DNA of 64,000 nt from Candidatus Nitrospira neomarina (GCF_032051675.1 NZ_CP116968.1:434001-498000), one strand, 5' to 3'. Shown: positions 37,848 to 46,687, counted from the stretch's first letter. Numbers and translations: made by a program. The notes: a model not told the origin generated them from the letters alone.

Positions 37848-37969
37848 AAATGCAGGGATTTTCTTGCGGGGTTGAAGGGGAAAACCCTAGCCAAGACGGC
37901 GTGCTGGCTGTGAAATCTTACCTACGATGGTAGGAGTGATAGGGTACGCCTCTGTATTCTTTCGGTTTC

Positions 37970-39157
37970 TCAGCTCAGGAGAGGATTTGTGTTTTCAACC
38001 AAGAGAGATGAAAAGAAAAATCCCCTCCCTGAAAATGGAGTGGAGCACATTTTTGTAAAATCCGGAAAATTCTTGTCTGATCCCTTTTTCAGTTGGTTCC
38101 ATTCTTGTGAAATCATTGTAATGGGAAGAGATACGTAACCTCGATTCTTCAAGAAGGCTTGGCCCTGTTGACTATAGAGGAACTTGAATAATTCAATTGC
38201 CGCCTCGTCCGGATGTGTTTGCGGATTTAGGTTCAGATACCCGTACAGGTACTGTGTAAAAGCATATGCCGTGTTCAACCTGGAATTTTTGTCAATAGGT
38301 AATTGTTTGGAACTTTCCCGTAATGGAACAATTCCTACCTGCGGCGTAACCGAGCTGAGTTTCGTAAATCCAAGAGCCCCTTTTTCTTTCCCCACAGCAA
38401 AAACGACCTGACCGGAACTGGGATGTCGATGAACGCGATTATGAAAGTCCTTCCCCTGAAGGGCCTGAAATTTGAAGAAATCATGCAAGCTGACTGATGC
38501 ATCATAGCCATGCAGAATTATTGACCGGGAACGCCAATCTCCTTTGAGATCCAGATCACTCCATGTCTTCATTGGGGGAATTTCTCGTGAAGGGGTTTGA
38601 GAAAAGATAGCATCTATTTCCTTTTGAGATATTCCCCGCTGAATAAGCGGATTTGAAAGATGAACAATGAGTACGACCGGATCAGCGGCAATCTTCAATT
38701 GGGTTGGCTCGTATCCCCAGTAGTCCATGAACCCCAGGCGCTCATGGTCGTTCATTGGTTCACTCATTATGGCAATCGATGAGTGTTGAGAGATCTGCCA
38801 CCACGGCGGAGTTTGGGTCGTCTCAATACTTCGTGCCTTCACGGTCAGAAGCTTTTGCACGTTCGAAAAAGAATGTTCGATATCCTCAGCAAGAGAGAGT
38901 GTTTCATTTTCTCCGAGAACAAACAATTTTTCCGGAGAGAGTAGTGGTGCGGGTGTGTAATGAAGGCAGCTTTCTATGCCCGCCCTGCCTGTTCGGGTTG
39001 GAAATGTGGGTGACAGGCCGGATGGGCGAGTAATGGAAAATTTGGCATTTGCCAAAATTTGGGAGAGAGGCTTGAACTTGGACTCCGCTCCTGCCAGTTC
39101 CTGGAGAAGGAGTATCATTGTGCCCACAAAGAAAATGACCCATGACATTCGTTTCAT
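37970..39157 (-). CDS. PstS-like periplasmic phosphate-binding protein
   Basis: 395 residues with an N-terminal signal (MSWVIFFVGTMILLLQELAGA). The PBP-like fold has recognisable PstS features: LSNPLIQRGISQKEIDAIF near 170, a ligand-loop region around SVSLHDFFKF, an 'ALGFTKLSSV' segment, and the C-terminal AYAFTQYLYGYLNL...YSQQGQAFLKNRGYVSLP. It is unlinked to the pst operon and has no permease neighbours. It may be a second receptor for Pst or have a sensing or adhesion role. No strong ribosome-binding site is visible. Confidence 0.72.
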   Translation of the reverse strand: MKRMSWVIFFVGTMILLLQELAGAESKFKPLSQILANAKFSITRPSGLSPTFPTRTGRAGIESCLHYTPAPLLSPEKLFVLGENETLSLAEDIEHSFSNVQKLLTVKARSIETTQTPPWWQISQHSSIAIMSEPMNDHERLGFMDYWGYEPTQLKIAADPVVLIVHLSNPLIQRGISQKEIDAIFSQTPSREIPPMKTWSDLDLKGDWRSRSIILHGYDASVSLHDFFKFQALQGKDFHNRVHRHPSSGQVVFAVGKEKGALGFTKLSSVTPQVGIVPLRESSKQLPIDKNSRLNTAYAFTQYLYGYLNLNPQTHPDEAAIELFKFLYSQQGQAFLKNRGYVSLPITMISQEWNQLKKGSDKNFPDFTKMCSTPFSGRGFFFSSLLVENTNPLLS

Positions 39158-39255
39158 AGAAATGTGCCAAGAATAACCCTTCCTGGGGAATTGCGACCGT
39201 TGGCGGCTTGTAAATTAGTTCCCCGAAGAGCATTGCGGAGAAAGGCAAGAATGTC

Positions 39256-39798
39256 TTATTGCACCTCATGCTCCACACGATGAATTTTCGATGTAAGAAA
39301 ACTTTGTAATTTGGCTTCGTCTTCGGTGGATAATGATGTTTGCAAAATCGTTCCCTCCACGCCTTTCCGTTTCAATTCATTAATCACTTTATCCCGTGTC
39401 ACTTTTTTCAGAAGAAGGAATAAAGCGGAATGTCCCGGTTGAATAGTGTTTCCTAATTCTTTGATGAAATTATCGTCAATGCCAATGTCCGTTAACCACC
39501 CGGTAATACTTCCTGCTGTGGCTCCTGCCAGTCCTCCCGCGGCCCACCCGAGTATGGGATTAAAAAACAGCACGCCAATTAATAGACCCCATAAACCTCC
39601 GTAGAGCACTCCTCCTACCGTCCCGGAGGCAACCAAATTGTAAGTTTGATTGATGGTGACTTTCCCGTTCTGATTTTTCACGACCACGACTGCATCTTCT
39701 AAATCAAGAAGGTATTGCTTCTGCATGGTAAAAAGTAGTTTCCGTACTTCTTCCGCTTTTGTCTCATCAGCAAAAGCCACGACGATTAATTCGCTCAT
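39256..39798 (-). CDS. DUF1269 membrane protein
   Basis: 180 residues. An N-terminal ferredoxin-like alpha/beta part starts SELIVVAFADETKAEEV. A glycine-rich double membrane segment spans ~57-100 (GGVLYGGLWGLLIGVLFFNP, GWAAGGLAGATAGSITGWL), and a C-terminal part contains HSALFLLLKK. This is the DUF1269 layout, found in stress-related proteins of unknown role. GGGAGAAAGA precedes the ATG. Confidence 0.85.
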   Translation of the reverse strand: MSELIVVAFADETKAEEVRKLLFTMQKQYLLDLEDAVVVVKNQNGKVTINQTYNLVASGTVGGVLYGGLWGLLIGVLFFNPILGWAAGGLAGATAGSITGWLTDIGIDDNFIKELGNTIQPGHSALFLLLKKVTRDKVINELKRKGVEGTILQTSLSTEDEAKLQSFLTSKIHRVEHEVQ

Positions 39799-39843
39799 TC
39801 TTTCTCCCTTCTTGTCTGCTTAATTTGTTTTTTGCTTGCATCG

Positions 39844-39850
39844 AACCCGG
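39844..39850 (-). promoter_or_regulatory. Variant CCGGGTT motif copy
   Basis: On the minus strand reads GCATTTCCGGGTTC, a one-base-shorter variant of the CCAGGGTT motif, 46 bases before the DUF1269 gene. The flank GCATTTCC is shared with the copy at 37.8 kb. Confidence 0.25.
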
Positions 39851-39944
39851 AAATGCGTGAGACATCCCCTCGTGGGGCAAGGCGTCGAGTAGATGCCTTG
39901 CCCCAATGGAGAACTTCTCCCTTTCCAGAGTAAGGACCTACCTC

Positions 39945-40610
39945 TTACGAAACGTCCGGATCAACCCACAAACGGCTTTTAACCCGCTTTGCGCCGGCTT
40001 CATACGCATTTTCTACTGCGTCCGCAATTTCACCTTTATTCTCGACCCCACCATACAGTGTGGCTACTCCGTTTCTTACTCCGACCGAGATATTGTCTGA
40101 ATTGACAAATGGACTGCTCCACAGCTCATCCTCAATCTCCTTTTTTAGTTCTCTGTCTCCCATGTCGGCCCATGGGCGCTCTTCAGTCTCACGTTGAGAA
40201 AGTTTATTCCGAACCTTCCAGGCTCCCGAATCATACGCAATTTCCTGAGCATCGATCATGGCGCTCCGATCTTCCACTGAGCCGGAAAGCGTAGCGACCC
40301 CACGATTAACGGATACCCGAACATTGTCATCATCAACAAAAGGGCTCATGGCAAAATTTAACTTGATACGTTGACGAAGTTCCGAATCCGTCAAAACGTA
40401 GTCATCATAATCGTATCCGTAATCATAATCGTACCCAAAACGATCATCGAGATATGGATCATAGTCATAATATGGGTCGTACTCATAGTAGGGATTCATG
40501 TCGTAATCGTCATGGACGACTTGGCTTTGGGCAAGGCCTGGTGCTCCGCCTACACCCATCAGAAATGCTATGGCTAAAGATGTTCGATGTAACGTATGTA
40601 ACAATTTCAT
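39945..40610 (-). CDS. Two-BON-domain exported protein with Tyr/Asp-rich linker
   Basis: 221 residues. The signal peptide is cleaved near GLAQS. Residues ~35-75 are almost only Tyr, Asp, Glu, Gly and Pro, with DPYYDYDPYLDD and YDYDYGYDYDDY repeats. Two BON domains follow (~80-145, SELRQRIKLNF...; ~155-220, DRELKKEIEDELW...). The linker is highly acidic and aromatic and could bind cations, lipids or surfaces. AGGAA lies eight bases before the ATG. Confidence 0.88.
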   Translation of the reverse strand: MKLLHTLHRTSLAIAFLMGVGGAPGLAQSQVVHDDYDMNPYYEYDPYYDYDPYLDDRFGYDYDYGYDYDDYVLTDSELRQRIKLNFAMSPFVDDDNVRVSVNRGVATLSGSVEDRSAMIDAQEIAYDSGAWKVRNKLSQRETEERPWADMGDRELKKEIEDELWSSPFVNSDNISVGVRNGVATLYGGVENKGEIADAVENAYEAGAKRVKSRLWVDPDVS

Positions 40611-40648
40611 CGTGAGGTTCCTCCTTGACTTAACTAAAGTGGTAAAGG

Positions 40649-41674
40649 TTAGCGATTGAATCCCCTGGACTGGGTTCTGGTGGTCGATTCAAAATATTCA
40701 TCCTGTCCGGGTCCACGGTCATAGGGTCTTTGTTGTCCGCGGTCCATAGACTGTTCGCTGTAAAACCTCTCCTTTCCACGGGCATGGGCACGTCGATCCT
40801 GTTCCATTGACCAAGGCATCTTGTCTCTATGGGAATCACGGTAGGAATCACGGTCACGTCTTGAAGATTCGCCCCTTCTCCCACGATCTTCCCAAGGGTA
40901 ATCCGAATAATAAAAATCGTCAGAATAGTATCGCTGGGTGCCTCCGCGTTCCATTCGGCGATTTTCATCCTGATTTCTTACATTGTGTTCCCTGTCCCGG
41001 AACGAAGATTTCGATGTGCGATTTCGGGTACGATCAAAATTCTGCGTATTTTGCCGGATATTCCGTTTTTGAACCCGGTCGTAGCTGCCTCCGCTTCCTT
41101 GCCAATGATCGCTGGTGTACCCATCCCACCGGTTGGCGGAAAAATTCGGTTCATCCGGATTAAATAATCTTACGCCATCATCCTGTGACCGATTGGAAGA
41201 CATCTCCCTATTCGACCTATTTCGGGATTGCCAATTCTGATCTGCCTCAGAAAAACCCCGTTTGGCATATTTTAAAATCATGGCCTGGATAGGTTGAATG
41301 TCCGATTCCGTATACCACCCTCGTCCTGCACTTCGATCCAGCACGTCGACCGCTTTGCGAACCAGGTGACGTGCATAACCGGGCTCCCCATTCTCCAATC
41401 CCACAGCCGCTTCATTTAATAAATCCAAAATTGTGGATTGAGGGGACCCCCCTGGGATGTTCATAAAAATGTTACGAATTTGTGGTTTACGAAACTCACG
41501 GGCAACATCCTGAACCCATTGTGCGGACAATTCCTGCTGCGGGGCAGGCGCGATCCAGGGGGCGGCATGGACGGTGGATATCTTTGATATCTCATGGTCA
41601 TTGCCTCCCCACGGCATTCCCAACAACGATAGTACTCCTGCAACTAAAAATGGTCGTGCATAAGACCGGTTCAT
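40649..41674 (-). CDS. Exported Arg/Asp/Ser-rich protein of unknown function
   Basis: 341 residues from the ATG at 41674, chosen because AAAGGAGG lies eight bases upstream; a longer frame to 41875 lacks one. A signal peptide (PFLVAGVLSLLGMPW) leads to a helical part (~35-130) with EAAVGLENGEPGYARHLVRKAV. About 200 residues of low-complexity Arg, Asp, Ser, Tyr, Asn and Gln follow (RDRDSYRDSHRD, MDRGQQRPYDRGPG). The C-terminal half looks disordered. I do not recognise it. It lies 38 bases before the BON gene on the same strand and may share its transcript. Confidence 0.65.
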   Translation of the reverse strand: MNRSYARPFLVAGVLSLLGMPWGGNDHEISKISTVHAAPWIAPAPQQELSAQWVQDVAREFRKPQIRNIFMNIPGGSPQSTILDLLNEAAVGLENGEPGYARHLVRKAVDVLDRSAGRGWYTESDIQPIQAMILKYAKRGFSEADQNWQSRNRSNREMSSNRSQDDGVRLFNPDEPNFSANRWDGYTSDHWQGSGGSYDRVQKRNIRQNTQNFDRTRNRTSKSSFRDREHNVRNQDENRRMERGGTQRYYSDDFYYSDYPWEDRGRRGESSRRDRDSYRDSHRDKMPWSMEQDRRAHARGKERFYSEQSMDRGQQRPYDRGPGQDEYFESTTRTQSRGFNR

Positions 41675-41784
41675 CACAAACCTCCTTTCTGGAATTGGAT
41701 GTGTAAATTGTGAATGCGATGAGACTGCCTCATCGCTGTGATGGTTGGAAATTAACTCTGAAATATCCGATGGCAAACCCTCAA

Positions 41785-41793
41785 AAACCCTGG
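41785..41793 (-). promoter_or_regulatory. CCAGGGTTT motif copy
   Basis: Reads CATTTCCAGGGTTT on the minus strand, about 111 bases before the gene starting at 41674. Confidence 0.3.
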
Positions 41794-41930
41794 AAATGGT
41801 CAGAAAAAGAAGCTGATCGTATTGAAATTGACTATTGGTGTGGAGCTGGGCAGAGGGGCTCTGCGTTCTGTCCAAGTTGGCGGTCAGGAGGCTGGGTGGA
41901 TGCGGAATTAGGGGATCAAGAAGATATCCT

Positions 41931-41939
41931 CCAGGGTTA
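41931..41939 (+). promoter_or_regulatory. CCAGGGTTA motif copy
   Basis: Plus-strand copy 43 bases before the L,D-transpeptidase start, in gene sense. Confidence 0.3.
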
Positions 41940-41981
41940 ATGCCAGTGTGTGACGTTCGAGTGATACCGTAAAGTGGGGAA

Positions 41982-43643
41982 ATGAAGCGTGGGAAAATCT
42001 CGGTTTTATCAAGTATAAGTTTATCTGTGTTCCTTGGATTAGGAATGGTGGGAAGTGCCCAAGGTCAAGAAATTGCCATCCCCCATGTTCTGGAAGACCT
42101 AATTGATGACATGCCGGAACGCTACCGGACGGAGTTAACTGAGATATATGATGACCGGCAGTATGAGCCGTTGTGGCTCTCGCAATCACAAAAGCTGAAT
42201 GCAGAGGGACAAACGCTACTTCAGATTCTAAAGGGAGCCGAACAATTAGGATTAAACCCGACCGACTATGATTATTCTGAACTCCAGTGGTTACAACGAA
42301 CCAACCAATTGTTCTCTGAAGAACGTCCGGTATTCCGAACGAATGTTCTTGCCAGATTGGAAGTCGTCCTTTCGAAAAAATTTTTGAAAATGTTGGATCA
42401 CGTCACGTCGGGACGTTTAACCCCGGGCCAAACCAACGAAAAGTGGTATTTGCAAGATGAGAGACCACTCCTCACTCGCATAATGCTGCAAACCCTTGAA
42501 ACGGGGGTTACGGCAACCTTGGATTCCTTAGCTGGGGCCCATGAAGGTTATAAGCCCTTACTGCATGCGCTTGAAGAATATCTCACAATTAAGGCCGAGG
42601 GCGGGTGGCCGGCTATTCCCGATGGACCGTTGCTTCTCAAAGGGACAAACAGTGAACGAGTAAAAGTTCTACGAAGGCGATTGGCTGCGACAGGAGATAT
42701 GAAAGAAGGGGCCGATCATACGAAAATTTTCGATCAGGAAGTGATGGAGGGAGTAGAAAAATTTCAATCCCGACATGGTCTAGCCGTAGACGGAATAGTC
42801 GGACCCACCACATTACATACGTTGAATATCCCGGTCGAGTCACGTATTCAACAGCTGTTGGTGAATTTGGAGCGGCGCCGTTGGATGCCGAGAACATTGG
42901 GTCCGGACTATATAGTAGTGAATATTCCGGATTTTCGACTCATGGCCTATCGTGACGGAACATCACAATTGGAGATGCCGGTCATCGTAGGAAAGCCGAT
43001 GACCCAAACTCCCATTTTCACTGACATTCTGGAATATCTGGTATTCAATCCATATTGGAATGTCCCGATCAGCATTGTCCGGGATGAAATCCTTCCAAAA
43101 TTTCAAGAAGATCCAACCTATCTCGCTGAAAGAAATTTTGAAGTGGTAGACGTGGATGAACAGCCCATGGACATTGCTCACCTGACTTCCGAAAACATTC
43201 AAAACGGCACAATACGTATTCGGCAGAAACCGGGCCCGAATAATGCGCTAGGATTGGTTAAGTTCATGTTTCCCAATGATCATGCCATTTATCTTCACGA
43301 TACACCTGCCGATCATTTGTTCGATGCGTCCGAACGGGATTTTAGCCATGGTTGTATCCGCGTTGAACGACCGACGGATTTGGCGGCATTTCTTTTGAAT
43401 GAACAGTGGAATCAAAAGGATATCGTGCTTGCACTCGAAAGTTCAGAGCGGCGTGTCATTAAACTTTCTCAAGCTATACCGGTGTATATTTTGTATTTTA
43501 CGGTCTGGGTGGCTCAGGACGGAACGCTTCAATTCCGTCATGATCCTTACGGTCACGACGATCGTTTATGGGCTGCCTTGCGGCCCCTCCTATCTCTGGC
43601 CAAGAATCCAATCAATCTATTTCGTCAACATTCTGCAGGGTAA
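41982..43643 (+). CDS. L,D-transpeptidase with peptidoglycan-binding domain (YcbB/LdtD type)
   Basis: Periplasmic cross-linking enzyme, 553 residues. It has a signal peptide (SISLSVFLGLGMVGSAQG), a scaffold region, a peptidoglycan-binding helix domain near 205-270 (FQSRHGLAVDGIVGPTTLHTL) and a YkuD catalytic domain near 300-480. The catalytic motif HGCIRVERPTDLA has the nucleophilic Cys near residue 455. The layout is that of E. coli LdtD. The M15 peptidase gene starts four bases after the stop, so the two form a cell-wall operon. Confidence 0.93.
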   Translation: MKRGKISVLSSISLSVFLGLGMVGSAQGQEIAIPHVLEDLIDDMPERYRTELTEIYDDRQYEPLWLSQSQKLNAEGQTLLQILKGAEQLGLNPTDYDYSELQWLQRTNQLFSEERPVFRTNVLARLEVVLSKKFLKMLDHVTSGRLTPGQTNEKWYLQDERPLLTRIMLQTLETGVTATLDSLAGAHEGYKPLLHALEEYLTIKAEGGWPAIPDGPLLLKGTNSERVKVLRRRLAATGDMKEGADHTKIFDQEVMEGVEKFQSRHGLAVDGIVGPTTLHTLNIPVESRIQQLLVNLERRRWMPRTLGPDYIVVNIPDFRLMAYRDGTSQLEMPVIVGKPMTQTPIFTDILEYLVFNPYWNVPISIVRDEILPKFQEDPTYLAERNFEVVDVDEQPMDIAHLTSENIQNGTIRIRQKPGPNNALGLVKFMFPNDHAIYLHDTPADHLFDASERDFSHGCIRVERPTDLAAFLLNEQWNQKDIVLALESSERRVIKLSQAIPVYILYFTVWVAQDGTLQFRHDPYGHDDRLWAALRPLLSLAKNPINLFRQHSAG

Positions 43644-43647
43644 TGAT

Positions 43648-44637
43648 ATGTCTGTATGGTTAAGTCGTATCTTCATGATGATGTGGTGCGGAGGAGGAAT
43701 TATGGTGGTCATGCTGTCTCATGATCCTGCAGCCGCCACACAGGGTTCGCCATACGATTCGGAACGTCTATCGTTTTCCGTCAAGGTTAAAGACGAAGTG
43801 AATCCTTATCGGGTCTTGGGAATTTATGTCATGCCATCCCAAACTATCGAGTTAGAATGCGTCTTTACTCATCCGCAAAGCTCTTTTGCGGTCTCCAGTG
43901 AGGCTGGGGTCCTTGAGGGATATGCGAGAGAACGATGGAAATGGAAGGCCCCCCAGGAACAGGGAATGTACCCCATCATGATTACCGACACGACCACCAA
44001 TTCCATCATGACATTGAATGTGTTTGTCATGGTGCCGTTTGCTCATGATAGTGAAAAGTTGAACGGCTATCGAATCGGTCGTTATCAGCACAAGCCATTA
44101 AAAGATAATCCGACGTACAATCGGCCTCAGGGCTTTATTGAGGTGACGCAGAACAATCGGAATGTACCCGTTTCCCCCCATTTTACGCTAGGGCAATTTT
44201 TGGGAAAACAACCCAGCGGCTTTCCGAAATATCTGCTGGTAAGAGAGCGACTGTTGCTCAAATTGGAAATGATGCTCGAAGCCTTCAATCAAGAAGGGAT
44301 TTCAACGTCGACGCTTCATATTATGAGCGGTTTCCGCACCCCGTTTTATAACCACTCCATTGGAAACCGGACCAAATACAGTCGTCATCTTTATGGTGGC
44401 GCAGCCGATTTTTTTGTGGATGTGGATGAGGACAGCTATATGGATGATGTCAACCATGACGGTAAAGCCACGATCACTGATGCCATTGTCCTGGCCGATA
44501 TTGTAAAGAAGAAGGCTCGTGAAACTTGGTATCGACCCTTTATCGGGGGATTAGGAATTTATGGACCCAAACCACATCGAGGGCCATTCGTTCATGTTGA
44601 TGTTCGAGGATTCCCGGCACGATGGACTCAGCCGTAA
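43648..44637 (+). CDS. M15-type (DUF882-like) peptidoglycan peptidase with EF-hand-like insert
   Basis: 329 residues. A signal peptide (MVVMLSHDPAAA) and an N-terminal Ig-like part precede a C-terminal M15 domain. SGFRTPFYNHSIG, YSRHLYGGAADFFVD and FVHVDVRG supply the expected zinc ligands (His, Asp, His). Inside the catalytic domain the loop DVNHDGKATITD (44446-44481) has the spacing of an EF-hand calcium loop. The start at 43648 lies four bases after the L,D-transpeptidase stop. The pair probably remodels cell wall; DD- or LD-carboxypeptidase activity is likely. Confidence 0.8.
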   Translation: MSVWLSRIFMMMWCGGGIMVVMLSHDPAAATQGSPYDSERLSFSVKVKDEVNPYRVLGIYVMPSQTIELECVFTHPQSSFAVSSEAGVLEGYARERWKWKAPQEQGMYPIMITDTTTNSIMTLNVFVMVPFAHDSEKLNGYRIGRYQHKPLKDNPTYNRPQGFIEVTQNNRNVPVSPHFTLGQFLGKQPSGFPKYLLVRERLLLKLEMMLEAFNQEGISTSTLHIMSGFRTPFYNHSIGNRTKYSRHLYGGAADFFVDVDEDSYMDDVNHDGKATITDAIVLADIVKKKARETWYRPFIGGLGIYGPKPHRGPFVHVDVRGFPARWTQP

Positions 44638-44825
44638 GGTTCAGAGGCATTAAATTTCTTGAGTGATGTTGAACCTGACCTCTGTCGAGACAACTAATTT
44701 GGTGAACAATACCCTTCACTATTCACATATCTCAGGTATCACTGTAGTTCAGAAGTGCCTGGAACCTATCAACGGAAGCGGTATTGGTCTCAATTCCAAA
44801 CTTTTAACCCAATAGGATCTTATCA

Positions 44826-45854
44826 CTGGAATCGGAGCGTTGGTCTCTCACTCTTAGCCTGGCTCTTTTTTTCTTGTCCACAGCGGTCATCGGACTGGTC
44901 GGCTGGAAACTCACTCAATTGGTAGACCGGCTGGCTGATCGAACAGGAATTGGCGAGGCGCTTGCGGGCGCCGTTTTTCTGGGGGCCAGTACATCCTTGC
45001 CGGGCATTGTTACTTCCATGACAACCGCATGGGGTGGTCATGCTGAATTTGCGGTGAGTCATGCCCTGGGAGGCATTGCCATACAAACGGCATTTCTGGC
45101 CATTGCCGACATGACCTATCGGCATGCCAATCTGGAGCATGCCGCCGCGTCCTCCGCCAATCTCATGAACGGGGTGCTCCTCATGAGCATGCTCTCGCTC
45201 ATTTTACTCGCCATCGTGGGGCCTGAATTCAGCCTGTGGAATGTGCATCCGGTCACTCCCTGTGTCGTCGGGATATATCTTTTTGGTCTTCGGCTGGTGC
45301 ATCATTCCCATGTTGAGCCCTTATGGAGTCCCAAGTTAACTCCCCACACGAAACCCGATGAACCGGAGACAGGCAACCGTCATGAAAATCTTCCGAAATT
45401 ATTGATGGCGTTCACGGCTTCTGCCGTGCTCATTGGAACGGCCGGGTGGGTTCTTGCCCGTTCAGCCGTCTCTCTTGTGACTCATACCGGACTTTCTGAA
45501 ACGCTTGTGGGGGGAGTCTTCACGACCATGAGTACTTCTATGCCGGAATTGATCACCTCACTTGCCGCGGTGCGTAGGGGAGCGCTGACGCTTGCCGTAG
45601 GAGGAATTATAGGAGGCAATACCTTTGACACGCTGCTGGTCGCGTTTTCCGATTTCGCGTTTCAAGACGGTTCGATTTATCATGCTACGACGAATCAGCA
45701 AGTCTATCTGATCGCCTTAACTATGCTCATGAACGGTATTTTACTGCTTGGATTGCTGCGTCGGGAGGAACATGGCATCGCCAATATCGGATTCGAAAGT
45801 TTTTGTATTTTGCTTGTCTATTTGGGAGGAATCACTATTCTTTTCCTTACTTGA
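44826..45854 (+). CDS. Na+/Ca2+-exchanger-type membrane protein, probable CTG start
   Basis: Cation/Ca2+ exchanger family protein with about ten helices in two inverted repeats. Alpha-1 reads LGASTSLPGIVTS and alpha-2 MSTSMPELITS...GGNTFDTLLV. The expected glutamate of the first repeat (SLPE) is glycine, while the second is intact. The frame is open back to 44808 but has no ATG, GTG or TTG before 44874, and a TTG start there would cut the first helix (WSLTLSLALFFLSTAVIGL). AGGA at 44814 lies eight bases before a CTG at 44826, which I take as the start. A terminator follows. Confidence 0.72.
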   Translation: MESERWSLTLSLALFFLSTAVIGLVGWKLTQLVDRLADRTGIGEALAGAVFLGASTSLPGIVTSMTTAWGGHAEFAVSHALGGIAIQTAFLAIADMTYRHANLEHAAASSANLMNGVLLMSMLSLILLAIVGPEFSLWNVHPVTPCVVGIYLFGLRLVHHSHVEPLWSPKLTPHTKPDEPETGNRHENLPKLLMAFTASAVLIGTAGWVLARSAVSLVTHTGLSETLVGGVFTTMSTSMPELITSLAAVRRGALTLAVGGIIGGNTFDTLLVAFSDFAFQDGSIYHATTNQQVYLIALTMLMNGILLLGLLRREEHGIANIGFESFCILLVYLGGITILFLT

Positions 45855-45861
45855 ACTTTTT

Positions 45862-45881
45862 AAACCCGCTAAAGGTTTTTT
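45862..45881 (+). terminator. Intrinsic terminator after the exchanger gene
   Basis: AAACC (45862-45866) pairs with GGTTT (45874-45878) around a 7-base loop, followed by more T, eight bases after the stop. Confidence 0.6.
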
Positions 45882-46243
45882 AATCAGCCGGATCATCGGG
45901 CATGAAGGGAGATATCAATGTGAAGATACTGGCACGTCCTTCATTCCCGATTCCCCGGCCTAAAACTATTCAGAATAGTAAGTTTTTTTAAGGCGACATA
46001 TTAATTGAAATCGCGCTCCTTCTGTCAAAATCACAGCAGCGCCAAGGAGATTTTGATGGATATGAGTGAGAGCACCTTCCAGTCCCAAACCCTTCCTTCA
46101 CAACGTCAGCGTCCATTCCATTCATTGTAGCAACCGATGGAGACTTTTTCGCCACCAAGGTAGAATTTTGATAGCCTCTGTTCATTCCTTCTTCTCCTGA
46201 TGCCGCAGCAAACTGGGTTTGAGAAACGGCATCTTGGAGGTAT
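45882..46243. other. Convergent intergenic region
   Basis: 362 bases. A 24-codon plus-strand frame at 46056-46130 has AAGGAG six bases upstream but no recognisable product. A minus-strand frame (45988-46257) overlaps the next gene's end and looks like chance. Confidence 0.4.
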
Positions 46244-46687
46244 CTAGTTTGGACCATTCAGGAGCGGCGATGTTTTGTTGTATGTGACTTCCAAATCCGC
46301 TAGCACCGCATCCATTTCTGTTTTGTTCCTCTGCCACCCTTTGGGATCACTGACATTGAGATTTTCAGCAACACGTTCCGCATGCTCCAATTCTTTTGTC
46401 AGCTTCATCACGGGAGCATAGAGTTCCTCTTTTCTCTCTTCGCTAGTGGCATGCGTCCGCATTTTTGCTAGGTCATTTAGAAGCTTACGTGATTTCTCTA
46501 TTTTTTGGTGGACATCTTTAATATAGGGTTCGTGATTCTGCTGAACATCCTTTATCAGAGCCACGGGAGGAATAGGTGTCTGTTGAAAATTCATGGTCTT
46601 CCCGAATGATATATTCAAAAAAGAGAAAACACAAAGGATCGTGGTGATGAAGAAGATGAATGATTTTTGTGAAAAGTTCTGTTGCAT
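46244..46687 (-). CDS. Small exported helical protein, unknown function
   Basis: 147 residues. The signal peptide (FIFFITTILCVFSFLNISFG) is cleaved near residue 29. The mature part is charged and helical (KDVHQKIEKSRKLLNDLAKM, KLTKELEHAERVAENL), which suggests a coiled coil. AAAGGAG precedes the ATG. It follows the six-BON gene on the same strand, 54 bases after its end, so the two may be co-transcribed. I do not recognise the family. Confidence 0.6.
   Translation of the reverse strand: MQQNFSQKSFIFFITTILCVFSFLNISFGKTMNFQQTPIPPVALIKDVQQNHEPYIKDVHQKIEKSRKLLNDLAKMRTHATSEERKEELYAPVMKLTKELEHAERVAENLNVSDPKGWQRNKTEMDAVLADLEVTYNKTSPLLNGPN

Noticed and set aside
40378-40500. Repetitive DNA that at first looks like a short repeat array
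   Set aside because: It is the in-frame coding of a Tyr/Asp-rich linker; units are unequal and there are no spacers, so it is not CRISPR.
46056-46130. 24-codon plus-strand frame with a good AAGGAG
   Set aside because: Too short, no hydrophobic or known pattern; the ribosome-binding-like site alone is not enough.
45988-46257. 89-codon minus-strand frame overlapping the small exported gene's end
   Set aside because: Composition looks random, and it overlaps the end of a better-supported gene.
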